In this document: piece by piece, positions 8,645 to 17,459 of the stretch | Layout: each line of letters opens with the position of its first letter | Position numbering within the stretch: position 1 is the first letter of the stretch | NCBI RefSeq assembly: GCF_039541815.1 | Contig: NZ_BAABGY010000014.1 | Location: 124,001 to 188,000, forward strand | Direction: 5' to 3' | Source: Flavisolibacter amylovorans | GTDB lineage: Bacteria > Bacteroidota > Bacteroidia > Chitinophagales > Chitinophagaceae | Length of the DNA: 64,000 nucleotides | Program-made: the position numbers and the translations under genes | Notes under the pieces: model-generated | The model's database searches: none | What the model was told of the DNA's origin: nothing | What the model saw: only the letters and a program-made list of their open reading frames with translations

Positions 8645-9364
8645 TTAGTGGCTCATGGAATCGTGACCGGACATTCCATTCATATTGTGCCCCGGCATAT
8701 CTGTTCCGGAGTTGCCGTTCTGGAACTTGGCCAGCTTCTTATTGTCTTCCGTGTTTGCCTGAATCGTATTGTTCGCTACTTTCTTTGTCTCAGCGGAGCG
8801 GGCTGATTTTAGGTAAAGACGTGCCATGTCTATTCCCTGCTGGTGGTGCATCGACATCATCATCGCAAACTGTTGATCGACACTGCCGCCATGGTTCATA
8901 TTCATTGAGGAGCCTTTCATCATCTGCTCCATCGATTTCTGGGCAAAGTCAGACTTGCCATTCGGCTGATGATTCTTCATAAATGCATCCAGCTCAGTTA
9001 TATCCTTACGGGAGTCGTCAATAATCTTTTGCGCCACTTGCTTCAGCTCCGCATTGCTGCCACTGCTGAGTTCAATATTTGACATTTCGATGGCACCTTC
9101 GTGGTGTTCCTTCATCATCATTGCAAAGTCGTGATCCTGATCCTGGGTCATGGTCATACCGTGCATATCGCTCATCATCTTGCTCATAACCCCTTGAAAG
9201 TCTGCACCACTGGTCGGAGTCGCGGCAGTGTTGGAAGAGGCGCCTGAAGTATCCTGATGGGTAGCGGTCTCCGTTGTGGTCTCCGTGGTTGCGGTCTGGT
9301 TGTCATTTCCCGAGCAGGCCGCCAGCCATACGACACTGGCTCCTAAGACAAAAATCCTTTTCAT
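8645..9364 (-). CDS. DUF305 lipoprotein
   Basis: A 239-residue lipoprotein (lipobox LAAC at about residues 14-17) with a Thr-rich linker and two ferritin-like DUF305 repeats, marked by MMKEHHEGAIEMS and MMSMHHQQGIDMA. The tail is Met/His/Gly-rich (MPGHNMNGMSGH). DUF305 proteins accompany copper and silver resistance genes and are thought to bind metal through the repeated HHxxxIxM motif. ATG at 9364 gives a clean signal peptide; an upstream extension to 9472 does not look native. It is the first gene of the operon that runs to cusA. Confidence 0.9.
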   Translation of the reverse strand: MKRIFVLGASVVWLAACSGNDNQTATTETTTETATHQDTSGASSNTAATPTSGADFQGVMSKMMSDMHGMTMTQDQDHDFAMMMKEHHEGAIEMSNIELSSGSNAELKQVAQKIIDDSRKDITELDAFMKNHQPNGKSDFAQKSMEQMMKGSSMNMNHGGSVDQQFAMMMSMHHQQGIDMARLYLKSARSAETKKVANNTIQANTEDNKKLAKFQNGNSGTDMPGHNMNGMSGHDSMSH

Positions 9365-9481
9365 ATTATCAATGTTTTGACGCCTACATGCAATATTCAG
9401 GCCCCAACCCGCTGAGCTATCCCGGCGGATGGGATTGATTTCCAGCTGCAATAGATCAGTCGCTGAGCGCACTTATACAGC

Positions 9482-9510
9482 AAAAAAGTCCCCGGCTGTT
9501 CAGCCGGGGA
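9482..9510 (-). terminator. Intrinsic terminator after the DUF2911 gene
   Basis: TCCCCGGCTG and CAGCCGGGGA (9489-9510) form a strong GC hairpin. On the minus strand it is followed by a T run (complement of CAAAAAAG). It lies 43 bases beyond the DUF2911 stop and insulates it from the copper operon. Confidence 0.85.
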
Positions 9511-9553
9511 TTGTATATAAAAAGCGGAATTTAATGTCGTTATAGTTGCATGA

Positions 9554-10120
9554 TTATTGCAACTGAATCGGGAACGCAATACGTCTCTTTTCCCAGGCAA
9601 TGGAAACAATGCCCATATTAGCCTTGGCAGGCTCTACGGTATACTGCAGCCGCTCCGTATGCCTATTGGTCCTGGGCTTTACCGTAAAGCGCACCAGGTC
9701 GTCTTTGGCATCATACTCATTTGTAAGGTGCTGGTTCCAGTGCCGGTTAATGATGACGGTCCATTCCTTTTTCCCTGGAATGGTGAACAATGCGTACTTC
9801 CCGGCTGGTATTTTTTTTCCACCAATGGAAAAAGGGCGCCCTACATTGATGGTGGTCGCATTGTGTGCGCCGGTAACCCAAACCTCGTCATAGGGCACCA
9901 GCCCACCCCATATTACCCGCCCACGGACACCCGGCGAGTGATAGCTGATTTTTACACTGTCGCCATCGATAACGCCAACAGCCATTGCATTCAGGCTTTT
10001 CTTCGTGGTATCTTTCAACAGGTTCGGATTGTAACAAACCTCTTCCTGAGCCCGAGACTGGGCACTTGCTGAAGTAATAGAAAGAACAGAAACAAGACAA
10101 GCAAATAGGATACGCTTCAT
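9554..10120 (-). CDS. DUF2911 exported protein
   Basis: A 188-residue protein with signal peptide (MKRILFACLVSVLSITSASAQ) and a single DUF2911 domain. Family phrases are ISYHSPGVRGRVIWGGLVPYDEVWVTGAHNA (seen in part), GKKIPAGKYALFTIPGKKEWTVIINRHWNQH and RLQYTVEP. DUF2911 proteins are common secreted or periplasmic Bacteroidota proteins of unknown function. It has its own promoter box (10145-10152) and terminator (9482-9510), so it is a single-gene unit. Confidence 0.9.
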   Translation of the reverse strand: MKRILFACLVSVLSITSASAQSRAQEEVCYNPNLLKDTTKKSLNAMAVGVIDGDSVKISYHSPGVRGRVIWGGLVPYDEVWVTGAHNATTINVGRPFSIGGKKIPAGKYALFTIPGKKEWTVIINRHWNQHLTNEYDAKDDLVRFTVKPRTNRHTERLQYTVEPAKANMGIVSIAWEKRRIAFPIQLQ

Positions 10121-10144
10121 GAGGGAGAAAATTTAGGATTGAAG

Positions 10145-10152
10145 CAAAGATA
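10145..10152 (-). promoter_or_regulatory. TATCTTTG -7 box for the DUF2911 gene
   Basis: Reads TATCTTTG on the minus strand, matching TAnnTTTG, 24 bases before the DUF2911 ATG. A weak TTTA lies upstream in place of the -33 box. Confidence 0.6.
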
Positions 10153-10167
10153 GCATGTGGGCACCGC

Positions 10168-11434
10168 TTAAACCCTTGGAACCGGGTCAGCAGCGTCCTT
10201 GGCGATTTTTTCCATGATCCGCTGATTATCACCAAAAGTGCACAAGGCGTCAAAATGTTTCCGAAGATCGGAAAAAAGTATATACTTGATGGAGATCCGG
10301 TTGTTCCGAATAGCCGGCCTCATCAGCTGCGCTACGACATCCTTTTCCCGCTTATCGGGTACAATCAGATAAAATACTTCATCGCCATTGGCAATCGAAT
10401 AACTAAGGTCGGCGAGCCTTAAAATGCCCGAATAGATACTGGTGCTCTTCTCAACTTCGAAAGCAGCGACCACATTATTGGTACCTTTCTCAAACCAAAG
10501 AACGTCAATAGCTTAACGGTGTTCAAGGTATCCGGATCCAGATCAAAGGAAGGAAACCGGGGCAGGCTGATAAAAGAAAAGCTCTGGTCCTGGAAACACC
10601 GGGACCGGTCATTGGATGCGGGTGTAACATCATACCCAAGTGCATTGCCAATCTTGAGCAGGTGGTATTGCATCTCTGTGTGCAGGTTTTCCTCCGCCCG
10701 TTCGGCAGTTACCTCGGCATGTCGTTTTTCGATCATCCTCTCCAATCTTCCCCGTTCGGTCTGCGAAAGGTACTCATCGCCTCCCAGCACCATCTTTTGC
10801 ATGCCTACTTCGAAGAGGAGTCCTGCAAGCGCACCCTGGTCGGTTGAAAGTTCGGAACAGAATGTACGGTTTGTTTCCAACAGCACTTCCCGCAATTTGA
10901 GGTATTCCTGCCAGCTGCCAAGTTTCTTTTTATCCCGAAACAGCGAATTAAATCCGTTTACAATGGCAGTATTGAATGGTGGGATCAGCGTAGGGTGCAG
11001 AAAGTATAAGATACTGGCTACAGACGGTCCCAGTCCTTTAATTTTATAGGAGTCGAGCTTGATAATTTCCCGCAGCAGATGGTCTTCGGTCCGGGCTCCA
11101 TAACATTGCTCCAGGAACCGGCCGAACAGTCGCTTTTGTTTTGGTTTTCGTAAATGTCGGGGATCCGTAGCTTGGGCTTCCAGTAGAACGGGTGGGCAGC
11201 GCCCTCGAAAACTTGTTTTTGCTCGGTAATACAATTCAGCACGAACTCTAGGGACGAACCCCGGAAATCGTTGGGAAACGTGCCGGATCTGATGTCTTCA
11301 AAAACCTGGCGCATGCCGCGGCGGATGGACCGGAAAGCCTTTAAACGATCCTCATTATTGACGAACCAGGTGTTGTAAACCGATTCCTTGTCGGACTTAT
11401 ATTGCTGGATCAGCGGGAGAAGTTGTGCACTCAT
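10168..11434 (-). pseudogene. Twice-frameshifted HhH/PD-(D/E)XK-like nuclease gene
   Basis: Three overlapping frames read as one protein of about 420 residues. Frame 1 (11434 to about 11130) starts MSAQLLPLIQQYKSDKESVY. Frame 2 (to about 10515) holds IKGLGPSVASILYFLHP, a helix-hairpin-helix-like DNA-binding motif. Frame 3 (to 10168) holds AIDVLWFEK then AAFEVEKSTSIYSG and ends VPDKREKDVVAQLMRP, which looks like the D...ExE/K core of restriction-type nucleases. Shift 1 falls in an A-rich run (AAAACCAAAACAAAAG); shift 2 near GTTAAGCTATTGAC, where the third frame has a TAA just before the motif. Reading is smooth across both joins. It may be a decayed defence nuclease or sequencing error in draft sequence. 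The family is not named with certainty. Confidence 0.6.
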
Positions 11435-11549
11435 GCGGCCTGGTTAAGCGCCAATTTAAGTTTTTTAGGTGCTTGTTTAGCAAAGGTGTTTTTCACCTGA
11501 GTTAAGTGAATAATTAAACAGACAAGAACTGGAATAAGAAGCCCAATTT

Positions 11550-11580
11550 CAAAAAGCAAGCCTCCCGTGAACGGGAGGCT
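11550..11580 (-). terminator. Intrinsic terminator after TonB receptor copy 1
   Basis: AGCCTCCCGT and ACGGGAGGCT (11559-11580) form a 10-bp arm hairpin with a tiny loop, followed on the minus strand by TGCTTTTTG. It is 26 bases past the receptor stop. Confidence 0.8.
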
Positions 11581-11605
11581 TTCGTATTCTAATCTAACAG
11601 GACAG

Positions 11606-13849
11606 TTAAAAACGGGCACCGATTGAAAAGAAGGCCGTACGGCCATCGGCGGGGAGCACGCCCGGGCCCGGGTAGCCACCGGCGCGGCGGGTGAAGTAGC
11701 GCTTGTCGAAGACGTTGTTGATACCCGCCTTCAGCGTCAGGCTTCGTGTGGCCTTGAAGGAAGCCGACAGGTCGGTGATGGTATATGCGGGAATGGGACC
11801 GCTTTGGCCATTGGTGGCAATAGCAGTGGTGTTGGTAGCGTCAGAGAACGTCAGACCCGTGTGGCTGATCTGGCCGGTAAGCAGGAAGCCTTTGTAGCCG
11901 GCGCTGATGCCACCGCGGAAGATGGCCTCCGGTGCGTTCTCTACGCGCTTGCCGGCAATGATGCTGTCTTTGAACGAGCTGCTGTAGCGTGCATCAAGGT
12001 AGCTGTAGGAGCCGAACACGATCAGGCCCCAGTTGCTATTGCGGCGGAAGGCGCGCACCGGGTTGATCTCCACGTAGCCTTCAAAGCCCTTGGAGAGGCT
12101 GGAGCCGAGGTTGGTCACCAGGCGGTAGGCCGGCGAAACGCCCGGAACGGCGGCGAAGGATCGGGTACCCACCCGGTTGTCGTATTGCAGCACAAAGCCG
12201 CTTACATCGAACTGGAGGTAGTTCTTCACCTTACCGCGATAACCGAGATCGATATTGTATCCCTTCGAATCCTGCAGATCCTGGTCGATGATATCGGTAG
12301 TGGCCGCCGGAGCCTGCAGGTTGGCAAACTGAATGGGGCGGTAGGCCTGCGCGAAGGAGCCGTAGAACTCCGTAGTTTTCGTTACATGGAATTCAGCACC
12401 GATGCCGGCCAGCAGGAAAGAGCGGCTTCGGGCCACGTTCTGCAGCAGGCTGTCCTGTCCGTTGGCCTTGTAGCCGATGCGGCCAGAGGCTTCGCCGCGG
12501 AGCCACTCGTAGCGGACCCCGGGGATGAGGATGAACTTGTCGGAGATGCGGAAGATATTCTCTACATAAGCGGCCAGGTTCTGCGAACCGAAGTTGATGT
12601 CGCGGTCGTAACGGCCGCCGGTAGCAAGCTCCATCGTGTAATCGGTTCCGGTGGTGCCGCGTCCTTCTGCAAGGCGGTGGGTGTTGCCCGTATAAGCACG
12701 GATGCCGCCCGAAATGGTATGATTGCGGCCAAGCAGCTTATAGTCGGTAATGATGCGGCTCTCGAGCACATAGTTGCGGTAAAAGTCGCCGTTGAGCACG
12801 CGGTTGTTGTACTGAAGCGTTGTGCGGTTGATGGTGTCGGCAATATTGATGGCGCGGGTGAAGCCTACCGAGTTGCGGTCGCCGAGGGTGGCCGACAGCT
12901 TGGTGGCCCAGCGGGTGCTGGGATTGATCTGCCAGTTGGCCGTCAGCGCGGGCATCGTCCACGTAATGTCGAACCAGTTGCGGCTGCGGAGGCTTTGCTG
13001 CGCATCCTGCTCAAACTGTAGGTCGGTGAGGCCGCCCGGCTGCTGGCTGCGGATGTTGGAGCGCATCAGCTCGGCCGAGAGCGAGAACCGCGGCGTGAAG
13101 CGATAGGTGACGGTGCCGAAGCCGGCGTTGGTATAATAGCGGCTGTTCTGACGCCAGCCGTCGCCGTTGCGGTGGTCGAAGAAGGCATAGTAGTGCACCC
13201 TGGCGCTGTTGCCGCCTATGGCGTTATACGAGTTGAAAAGGCGGTTGGACCCGACGGTCTGCTGCGTTTCGAATTCGAAAGGCTTGCTGATTTCCGAACC
13301 GTTGCGGAGTATGTAGTTGACCATGCCGCCAAACTGCGGACCGTATTGCAGCGCGCCCTGGCCGCGAACGACTTCGATGCGCTGCACCGCCTGGAGTTNN
13401 NNNNNNNNNNNNNNNNNNNNNNNNNNNNNNNNNNNNNNNNNNNNNNNNNNNNNNNNNNNNNNNNNNNNNNNNNNNNNNNNNNNNNNNNNNNNNNNNNNNN
13501 NNNNNNNNNNNNNNNNNNNNNNNNNNNNNNNNNNNNNNNNNNNNNNNNNNNNNNNNNNNNNNNNNNNNNNNNNNNNNNNNNNNNNNNNNNNNNNNNNNNN
13601 NNNNNNNNNNNNNNNCACGTTGTCGAGCACGATAAGAGCGTTTTTCTTGCCCGCGTAGATATTGGTGCCCACGATCTCGGGAAGCGCCTGATAGTCGGAG
13701 CGGCTGCCACGGCCCACCACGGTGATCTCCGACAGATATTTCGTTTTCGGTGTGATGGTATCACCCAGCAAGGTCTGGCTGGTCGTATCCTGCGCAGTAG
13801 CGCCGGTTGACGAAAGAAGTATTGCGATCGAGAAAAAACTCGTTTTCAT
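11606..13849 (-). CDS. FecA-like TonB-dependent receptor, copy 1 (contains N gap)
   Basis: An outer-membrane receptor of about 747 residues that imports a metal or metal complex using TonB energy. The signal peptide starts MKTSFFSIAILLSS at ATG 13849. The plug begins YLSEITVVGRGSRSDYQALPE, and VQRIEVVRGQGALQYGPQFGG marks the end of the plug; the rest is a 22-strand-type barrel ending AFFSIGARF. The plug is interrupted by 217 N, but the frame is the same on both sides. It is nearly identical over most of its length to copy 2 (22187-24415) in the opposite orientation. It follows the HMA chaperone and CopA genes, so a copper ligand is more likely than ferric citrate, which is what the family name would suggest. 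Confidence 0.9.
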   Translation of the reverse strand: MKTSFFSIAILLSSTGATAQDTTSQTLLGDTITPKTKYLSEITVVGRGSRSDYQALPEIVGTNIYAGKKNALIVLDNVXXXXXXXXXXXXXXXXXXXXXXXXXXXXXXXXXXXXXXXXXXXXXXXXXXXXXXXXXXXXXXXXXXXXXXXXXLQAVQRIEVVRGQGALQYGPQFGGMVNYILRNGSEISKPFEFETQQTVGSNRLFNSYNAIGGNSARVHYYAFFDHRNGDGWRQNSRYYTNAGFGTVTYRFTPRFSLSAELMRSNIRSQQPGGLTDLQFEQDAQQSLRSRNWFDITWTMPALTANWQINPSTRWATKLSATLGDRNSVGFTRAINIADTINRTTLQYNNRVLNGDFYRNYVLESRIITDYKLLGRNHTISGGIRAYTGNTHRLAEGRGTTGTDYTMELATGGRYDRDINFGSQNLAAYVENIFRISDKFILIPGVRYEWLRGEASGRIGYKANGQDSLLQNVARSRSFLLAGIGAEFHVTKTTEFYGSFAQAYRPIQFANLQAPAATTDIIDQDLQDSKGYNIDLGYRGKVKNYLQFDVSGFVLQYDNRVGTRSFAAVPGVSPAYRLVTNLGSSLSKGFEGYVEINPVRAFRRNSNWGLIVFGSYSYLDARYSSSFKDSIIAGKRVENAPEAIFRGGISAGYKGFLLTGQISHTGLTFSDATNTTAIATNGQSGPIPAYTITDLSASFKATRSLTLKAGINNVFDKRYFTRRAGGYPGPGVLPADGRTAFFSIGARF
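13399..13615. other. Assembly gap of 217 N within TonB receptor copy 1
   Basis: The missing stretch corresponds to 22418-22625 (208 bases) in copy 2, judged by aligning the flanks CTCGACAACGT and AACTCCAGGCGGTG. The difference of nine bases keeps the frame, so the gap size is close to right. The gap is probably caused by the near-identical second copy. Confidence 0.95.
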
Positions 13850-13951
13850 TAACATTCCGTTTGTGGCCGCAAAGGTGAACAAAACTTAAACGGATGAGTT
13901 TCGATTTCAGGAACACCATTGTCGGATTAGGGAATTTCGAAGCTAGGGCCG

Positions 13952-14035
13952 CTATTCGCAGCAGCTTTTCTTGCGCAGCACCATAGTAGCAAGAAGCCAC
14001 CTCAGCCATTTTGTAACCATCACAATTGCCTTCAT
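13952..14035 (-). CDS. 27-residue basic ORF ending Lys-Lys-Ser-Cys-Cys-Glu
   Basis: ATG at 14035 opens a 27-codon frame beginning MKAIVMVTKWLRW and ending RKKSCCE before TAG. A TACTTTTG promoter box stands only four bases before the ATG, and the TonB receptor copy 1 starts 102 bases downstream. The composition (basic, hydrophobic, C-terminal Cys pair) could be a small membrane or metal-binding peptide, or a leader peptide controlling the receptor. No family is recognised. It could be a chance frame; the tight promoter spacing is the main support. Confidence 0.35.
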   Translation of the reverse strand: MKAIVMVTKWLRWLLATMVLRKKSCCE

Positions 14036-14039
14036 TTTG

Positions 14040-14047
14040 CAAAAGTA
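14040..14047 (-). promoter_or_regulatory. TACTTTTG -7 box upstream of small ORF and receptor copy 1
   Basis: Exact TAnnTTTG match on the minus strand in the 222-base gap between the HMA chaperone and the receptor. It would give the receptor a separate promoter with a leader of about 190 bases. A second, weaker CACCTTTG lies nearer the receptor start. Confidence 0.5.
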
Positions 14048-14071
14048 AGGGCGGCAAGTGCCACCCTTTTG

Positions 14072-14281
14072 TTAACTCAATGCTTCCGCTTTAAACCCGG
14101 CTTTCTGTACCAGCGCGCAAACCTGATCAGCATTCAGGTCGTCGGTTTCGACCGTCAGCACCTTTTGCGGGTTTTGTGTGTCCACCTTCCAATTGGTAAT
14201 CGCTTTCTCTCCGTTCAGGTGGGGGGTGACCGCAGCGACGCAGCCGCCGCAGTTGATGTTTGTCTTGAATTCGTGTTTCAT
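14072..14281 (-). CDS. Cytosolic HMA copper chaperone (CopZ-like)
   Basis: A 69-residue protein that is a single HMA domain with metal loop NCGGCVAAV (CxxC, about residues 11-14) and no signal peptide. It should carry Cu(I) in the cytosol and pass it to the N-terminal HMA domains of the CopA ATPase, whose gene ends 79 bases upstream. The C-terminal half (QKVLTVETDDLNADQVCALVQKAGFKAE) is the usual last strand and helix. A small hairpin lies between the two genes, but they read as one transcription unit. Confidence 0.9.
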   Translation of the reverse strand: MKHEFKTNINCGGCVAAVTPHLNGEKAITNWKVDTQNPQKVLTVETDDLNADQVCALVQKAGFKAEALS

Positions 14282-14360
14282 CTGTTTCGTTTTTGCAAAG
14301 CTCCTGTATAGCTGGAGCCTTATTGTTATACAATTTTGTTTTTGAAGTATACTTTATTGG

Positions 14361-16781
14361 TTACAGGCGCGCCCATTTGAGTCGGAGGCTGTTGGCGACT
14401 ACGCTCACACTACTTAAAGCCATTGCCGCACCAGCGATCATCGGGTTCAGCAGGAAGCCGTTGATAGGGTAAAGCAGACCGGCTGCAATCGGGATGCCGA
14501 TCAGGTTGTAGATAAAGGCCCAAAACAAGTTCTGGCGGATTGTGCGCACGGTAAGCCTGGAGAGCCTCAGCGCTGTTGGAATGCGCTCTAGGTCAGAGCT
14601 GATCAGCGTCATTTTGGCCACATCCATCGCGATGTCACTACCCTTACCCATAGCAATGCTCACATCGGCCTGGGCGAGGGCGTGGCTGTCGTTAATGCCG
14701 TCACCAACCATGGCAACTGTCTTCCCCTTCTGTTGCAGCTCTTTAACGAAGGCCGCTTTGTCTTGCGGGAGGGCTTCCCCCTTGAAGTGCTCGACACCGA
14801 CCTGGCGGGCTACAGCGGCAGCTGTTTGCTGGTTGTCGCCCGTAAACAGGTAGACATCGATACCCAGGCTTCTAAGGCGCTGTACAGCGGCGACTGAGGA
14901 GGGTTTGATCGTATCGGCAATGGCGATCACGGCCAAGACCTGACCTGCAGTCGCAAAATAGATGACGGTTCGTGCCTCGGCCCGCTGCCGGTCGCTCCAG
15001 GCGGTTGCGGCTTCTGGCAGGGTGATCCCGGACTCCTGCAGCAGCTTCGCAGTGCCTGCGTAGTAGACCTTGCCTTCGAACACTCCTCGAACACCAGCAC
15101 CAGTGATCGACTCCAGCCGCTCGATTGCTACCGGCCGGGCCGTGTTCTGGAGGCTCTTCACAATAGCCTCAGCGAGCGGGTGCTCCGATGCGCTTTCCAG
15201 GCCAAATAAGACGTTTCTATGGCCTTGAGAGTCGTTGAGCCACAAAGTATCCACCACTTCCGGCTTACCGGCTGTAATGGTCCCTGTTTTGTCCAGAACG
15301 ATGGCGTTTACTTTATGCGCGACCTCCAGTGCTTCTGCATCCTTGATCAGGATGCCCTGCTCGGCGCCCCGACCTACACCAACCATGATCGCCGTGGGGG
15401 TTGCCAAGCCAAGCGCGCAGGGGCAGGCGATCACAAGCACCGTCACCAGGGCAAGCAATCCTTGAGTGAGTCCGTTCTCTCCACCGAGGACCCACCATGC
15501 TATGAAGGCTGCTACGGCGATCAAAATCACCACCGGCACGAAGATCCCGGCGATGCGGTCGACCAGCTTTTGCACAGGTGCTTTTGACCCCTGCGCATCC
15601 TGTACGGCGCGGATGATCTGGGCCAGCAAGGTTTCGCCGCCTACTTTGTCGGCCTGGAACTGGAAACTCCCTTTCTGATTGATGGTACCGGCGAAAACCT
15701 TTTCTCCCGTTTTCTTAGCAACGGGGACTGGTTCGCCAGAGATCATACTTTCATCCACGTAGGACTCCCCAGTGATCACGGTACCGTCTACGGCTACCTT
15801 TTCACCTGGCTTGACCAGGAGGGTATCGCCTACCGCTACCTTCTCAATCGGCATTTCCATCATGTGACCGCCCTCATGAACTACCGTAACTGTTTTCGGT
15901 TGAAGGCCCATGAGCTTTTTGATGGCTGAGGAGGTGGATGCTTTAGCTCCTTCCTCCAGGAGCTTCCCCAGCAGAATGAATGTTACGACGACGGCCGCCG
16001 CTTCGAAATAAACGTGCGCGTGCAGGCCGCGGCTGTGCCAGAAAGCTGGATTTAAGGTGTTGAAGACGCTAAAAGCGTAGGCGATGCCGGTGCTGAGAGC
16101 TACCAGCGTGTCCATATTCGCCGAACGGTGCCTGGCCTGCTTCCAGGCATTGATGAAGAATTGCCGTCCGAAGAGGAGCACCACCGGGGTTGCCAGCGCC
16201 CACATGATGTAATTCGCGTGGGGCATGTTCATGAAGAACATCCCGATGATCACCAGCGGTACCGAAAGCAGAACCGACCAGATCGTACGCTGACGCAGGG
16301 AACGGAGCTTTTCGCGGTGCAGATCCTCCAGGGCCTCTTTAGCTTCCTTTGAGTCTTCAATCATCAGGTCGAAACCGATGGACTGCACGCTGGCCTTTAG
16401 CGCTTCTGGAGTAACTACCGTAGGAACATATTCCACCTTCACGGAGGAGTTGGCAAAGTTTACCGCAGCATCCACCACACCGACCTGGGCTTTGATCATC
16501 GACTCGGTGCTGCCAGCGCAGGAAGCGCAGCTCATTCCCGTTACCGGAAAGGTTTGGCGGATCGTTTCGACGTCGTAGCCGAGGCCACGTATGGTCGTGA
16601 CCGCTTTGGCCACAGCTTCCTCATCATCCGCTTTGAAAATAGCTTTGTGATTGTTGAGTTCCACATGGTGTTCCCGGATGCCAGGGACAGTGGCAAGGCC
16701 CTTGTCGACGATCAGCGCGCAGTGCTCGCTCTCTACGCCAGCCAGGGGGAGTTCGATTGTATGATCAGTGTTTGTTGCCAT
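14361..16781 (-). CDS. copA: Copper-exporting P1B-type ATPase CopA
   Basis: An 806-residue inner-membrane ATPase that exports Cu(I) from the cytosol. Two HMA domains lie at the N-terminus: the first has lost its CxxC (ESEHC, about 17-21) and the second keeps GMSCASC (82-88). The membrane metal site CPC is at 453-455, the phosphorylation motif DKTGT at 497-501, followed by GDGINDSHALAQADVSIAMG. The length is normal for CopA. ATG at 16781 (MATNTDH) is preferred over the 18-base longer start. It lies between an HMA-AraC regulator and the CopZ-like chaperone, a standard copper homeostasis order. The loss of CxxC in HMA1 may be regulatory. Confidence 0.96.
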   Translation of the reverse strand: MATNTDHTIELPLAGVESEHCALIVDKGLATVPGIREHHVELNNHKAIFKADDEEAVAKAVTTIRGLGYDVETIRQTFPVTGMSCASCAGSTESMIKAQVGVVDAAVNFANSSVKVEYVPTVVTPEALKASVQSIGFDLMIEDSKEAKEALEDLHREKLRSLRQRTIWSVLLSVPLVIIGMFFMNMPHANYIMWALATPVVLLFGRQFFINAWKQARHRSANMDTLVALSTGIAYAFSVFNTLNPAFWHSRGLHAHVYFEAAAVVVTFILLGKLLEEGAKASTSSAIKKLMGLQPKTVTVVHEGGHMMEMPIEKVAVGDTLLVKPGEKVAVDGTVITGESYVDESMISGEPVPVAKKTGEKVFAGTINQKGSFQFQADKVGGETLLAQIIRAVQDAQGSKAPVQKLVDRIAGIFVPVVILIAVAAFIAWWVLGGENGLTQGLLALVTVLVIACPCALGLATPTAIMVGVGRGAEQGILIKDAEALEVAHKVNAIVLDKTGTITAGKPEVVDTLWLNDSQGHRNVLFGLESASEHPLAEAIVKSLQNTARPVAIERLESITGAGVRGVFEGKVYYAGTAKLLQESGITLPEAATAWSDRQRAEARTVIYFATAGQVLAVIAIADTIKPSSVAAVQRLRSLGIDVYLFTGDNQQTAAAVARQVGVEHFKGEALPQDKAAFVKELQQKGKTVAMVGDGINDSHALAQADVSIAMGKGSDIAMDVAKMTLISSDLERIPTALRLSRLTVRTIRQNLFWAFIYNLIGIPIAAGLLYPINGFLLNPMIAGAAMALSSVSVVANSLRLKWARL

Positions 16782-16866
16782 AACGATGGATTTGATCACA
16801 CAAAGGTGGCACCAACAAAGGCCCCTGCTGTTACATCCTCATGGCTAACTTGTATACTTAATTGGT

Positions 16867-17430
16867 TCAAACGACATCATCCAAAGAACGTCGCAACGAG
16901 GTGCCCCGATCTTTGAACTGGCTGGGCGTCATGCCGGTGACCTTCTTAAACTGGCTGGAAAGGTGCTGGGTGCTACTGTAGCCGAGTCGCCAAGCGATCT
17001 CACTTAGGGTGTGCTCACCGTAGATCAGCCACTCCTTGGCCTTCTCAATTTTCTGAAGGATAAAGTATTGCTCCAGCGTCACGCCCTCCACTTCGGAGAA
17101 AAGTCGGCTCAGGTTGGAGTAATCTTTATGAACGGCAGCAGTGAGGTACTTCGACATGCTGAAATGTTCCTCGATGCTTCCTGATTGAACCTTTTCCAGG
17201 AGCAGTGTCTTTAGGCGGTCGATAAGCTGCTTCTTCTGGTCGTCCAGTAACTCGAAGCCCACCTGCGCCAGCGCTTCAGAAAACCGCTGCAGGGTTTCTG
17301 GTTGGGGAGCAATGGCCAGATCGACCTCACCAAGCCTGACGGCACTGGCCTGCATCCCATGCTGGGACAAGAGCTGCTCTACGGACATAATGCAGCGCGG
17401 ACAAACCATATTTTTGATCATCAACTTCAT
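16867..17430 (-). CDS. AraC-type regulator with HMA-like N-terminal sensor
   Basis: A 187-residue protein. Residues 1-65 look like a reduced HMA domain with MVCPRCIMSVEQLL (CxxC). Residues 80-185 are an AraC DNA-binding domain: HTLSEIAWRLGYSSTQHLSSQFKKVTG is helix-turn-helix 2. This joins a metal-binding chaperone fold directly to a DNA-binding domain, so it probably senses Cu(I) itself and controls the adjacent copA unit. Normal AraC proteins of this size lack a CxxC domain; some similar Bacteroidota proteins are known. It has its own promoter (17450-17457) and a 14-bp palindrome just upstream. Sensing is inferred. Confidence 0.87.
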   Translation of the reverse strand: MKLMIKNMVCPRCIMSVEQLLSQHGMQASAVRLGEVDLAIAPQPETLQRFSEALAQVGFELLDDQKKQLIDRLKTLLLEKVQSGSIEEHFSMSKYLTAAVHKDYSNLSRLFSEVEGVTLEQYFILQKIEKAKEWLIYGEHTLSEIAWRLGYSSTQHLSSQFKKVTGMTPSQFKDRGTSLRRSLDDVV

Positions 17431-17449
17431 GGATAGACTCTAACCAATA

Positions 17450-17457
17450 CAAAAGTA
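17450..17457 (-). promoter_or_regulatory. TACTTTTG -7 box for the HMA-AraC regulator
   Basis: Exact TAnnTTTG match on the minus strand, 19 bases before the regulator ATG. Confidence 0.65.
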
Positions 17458-17459
17458 GT

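Noticed and set aside
9401..9426. Full tRNA gene
   Set aside because: The first 26 bases look like tRNA, but there is no matching 3' acceptor (TCCCGGC) or T-arm within 80 bases, and the DUF305 gene starts there.
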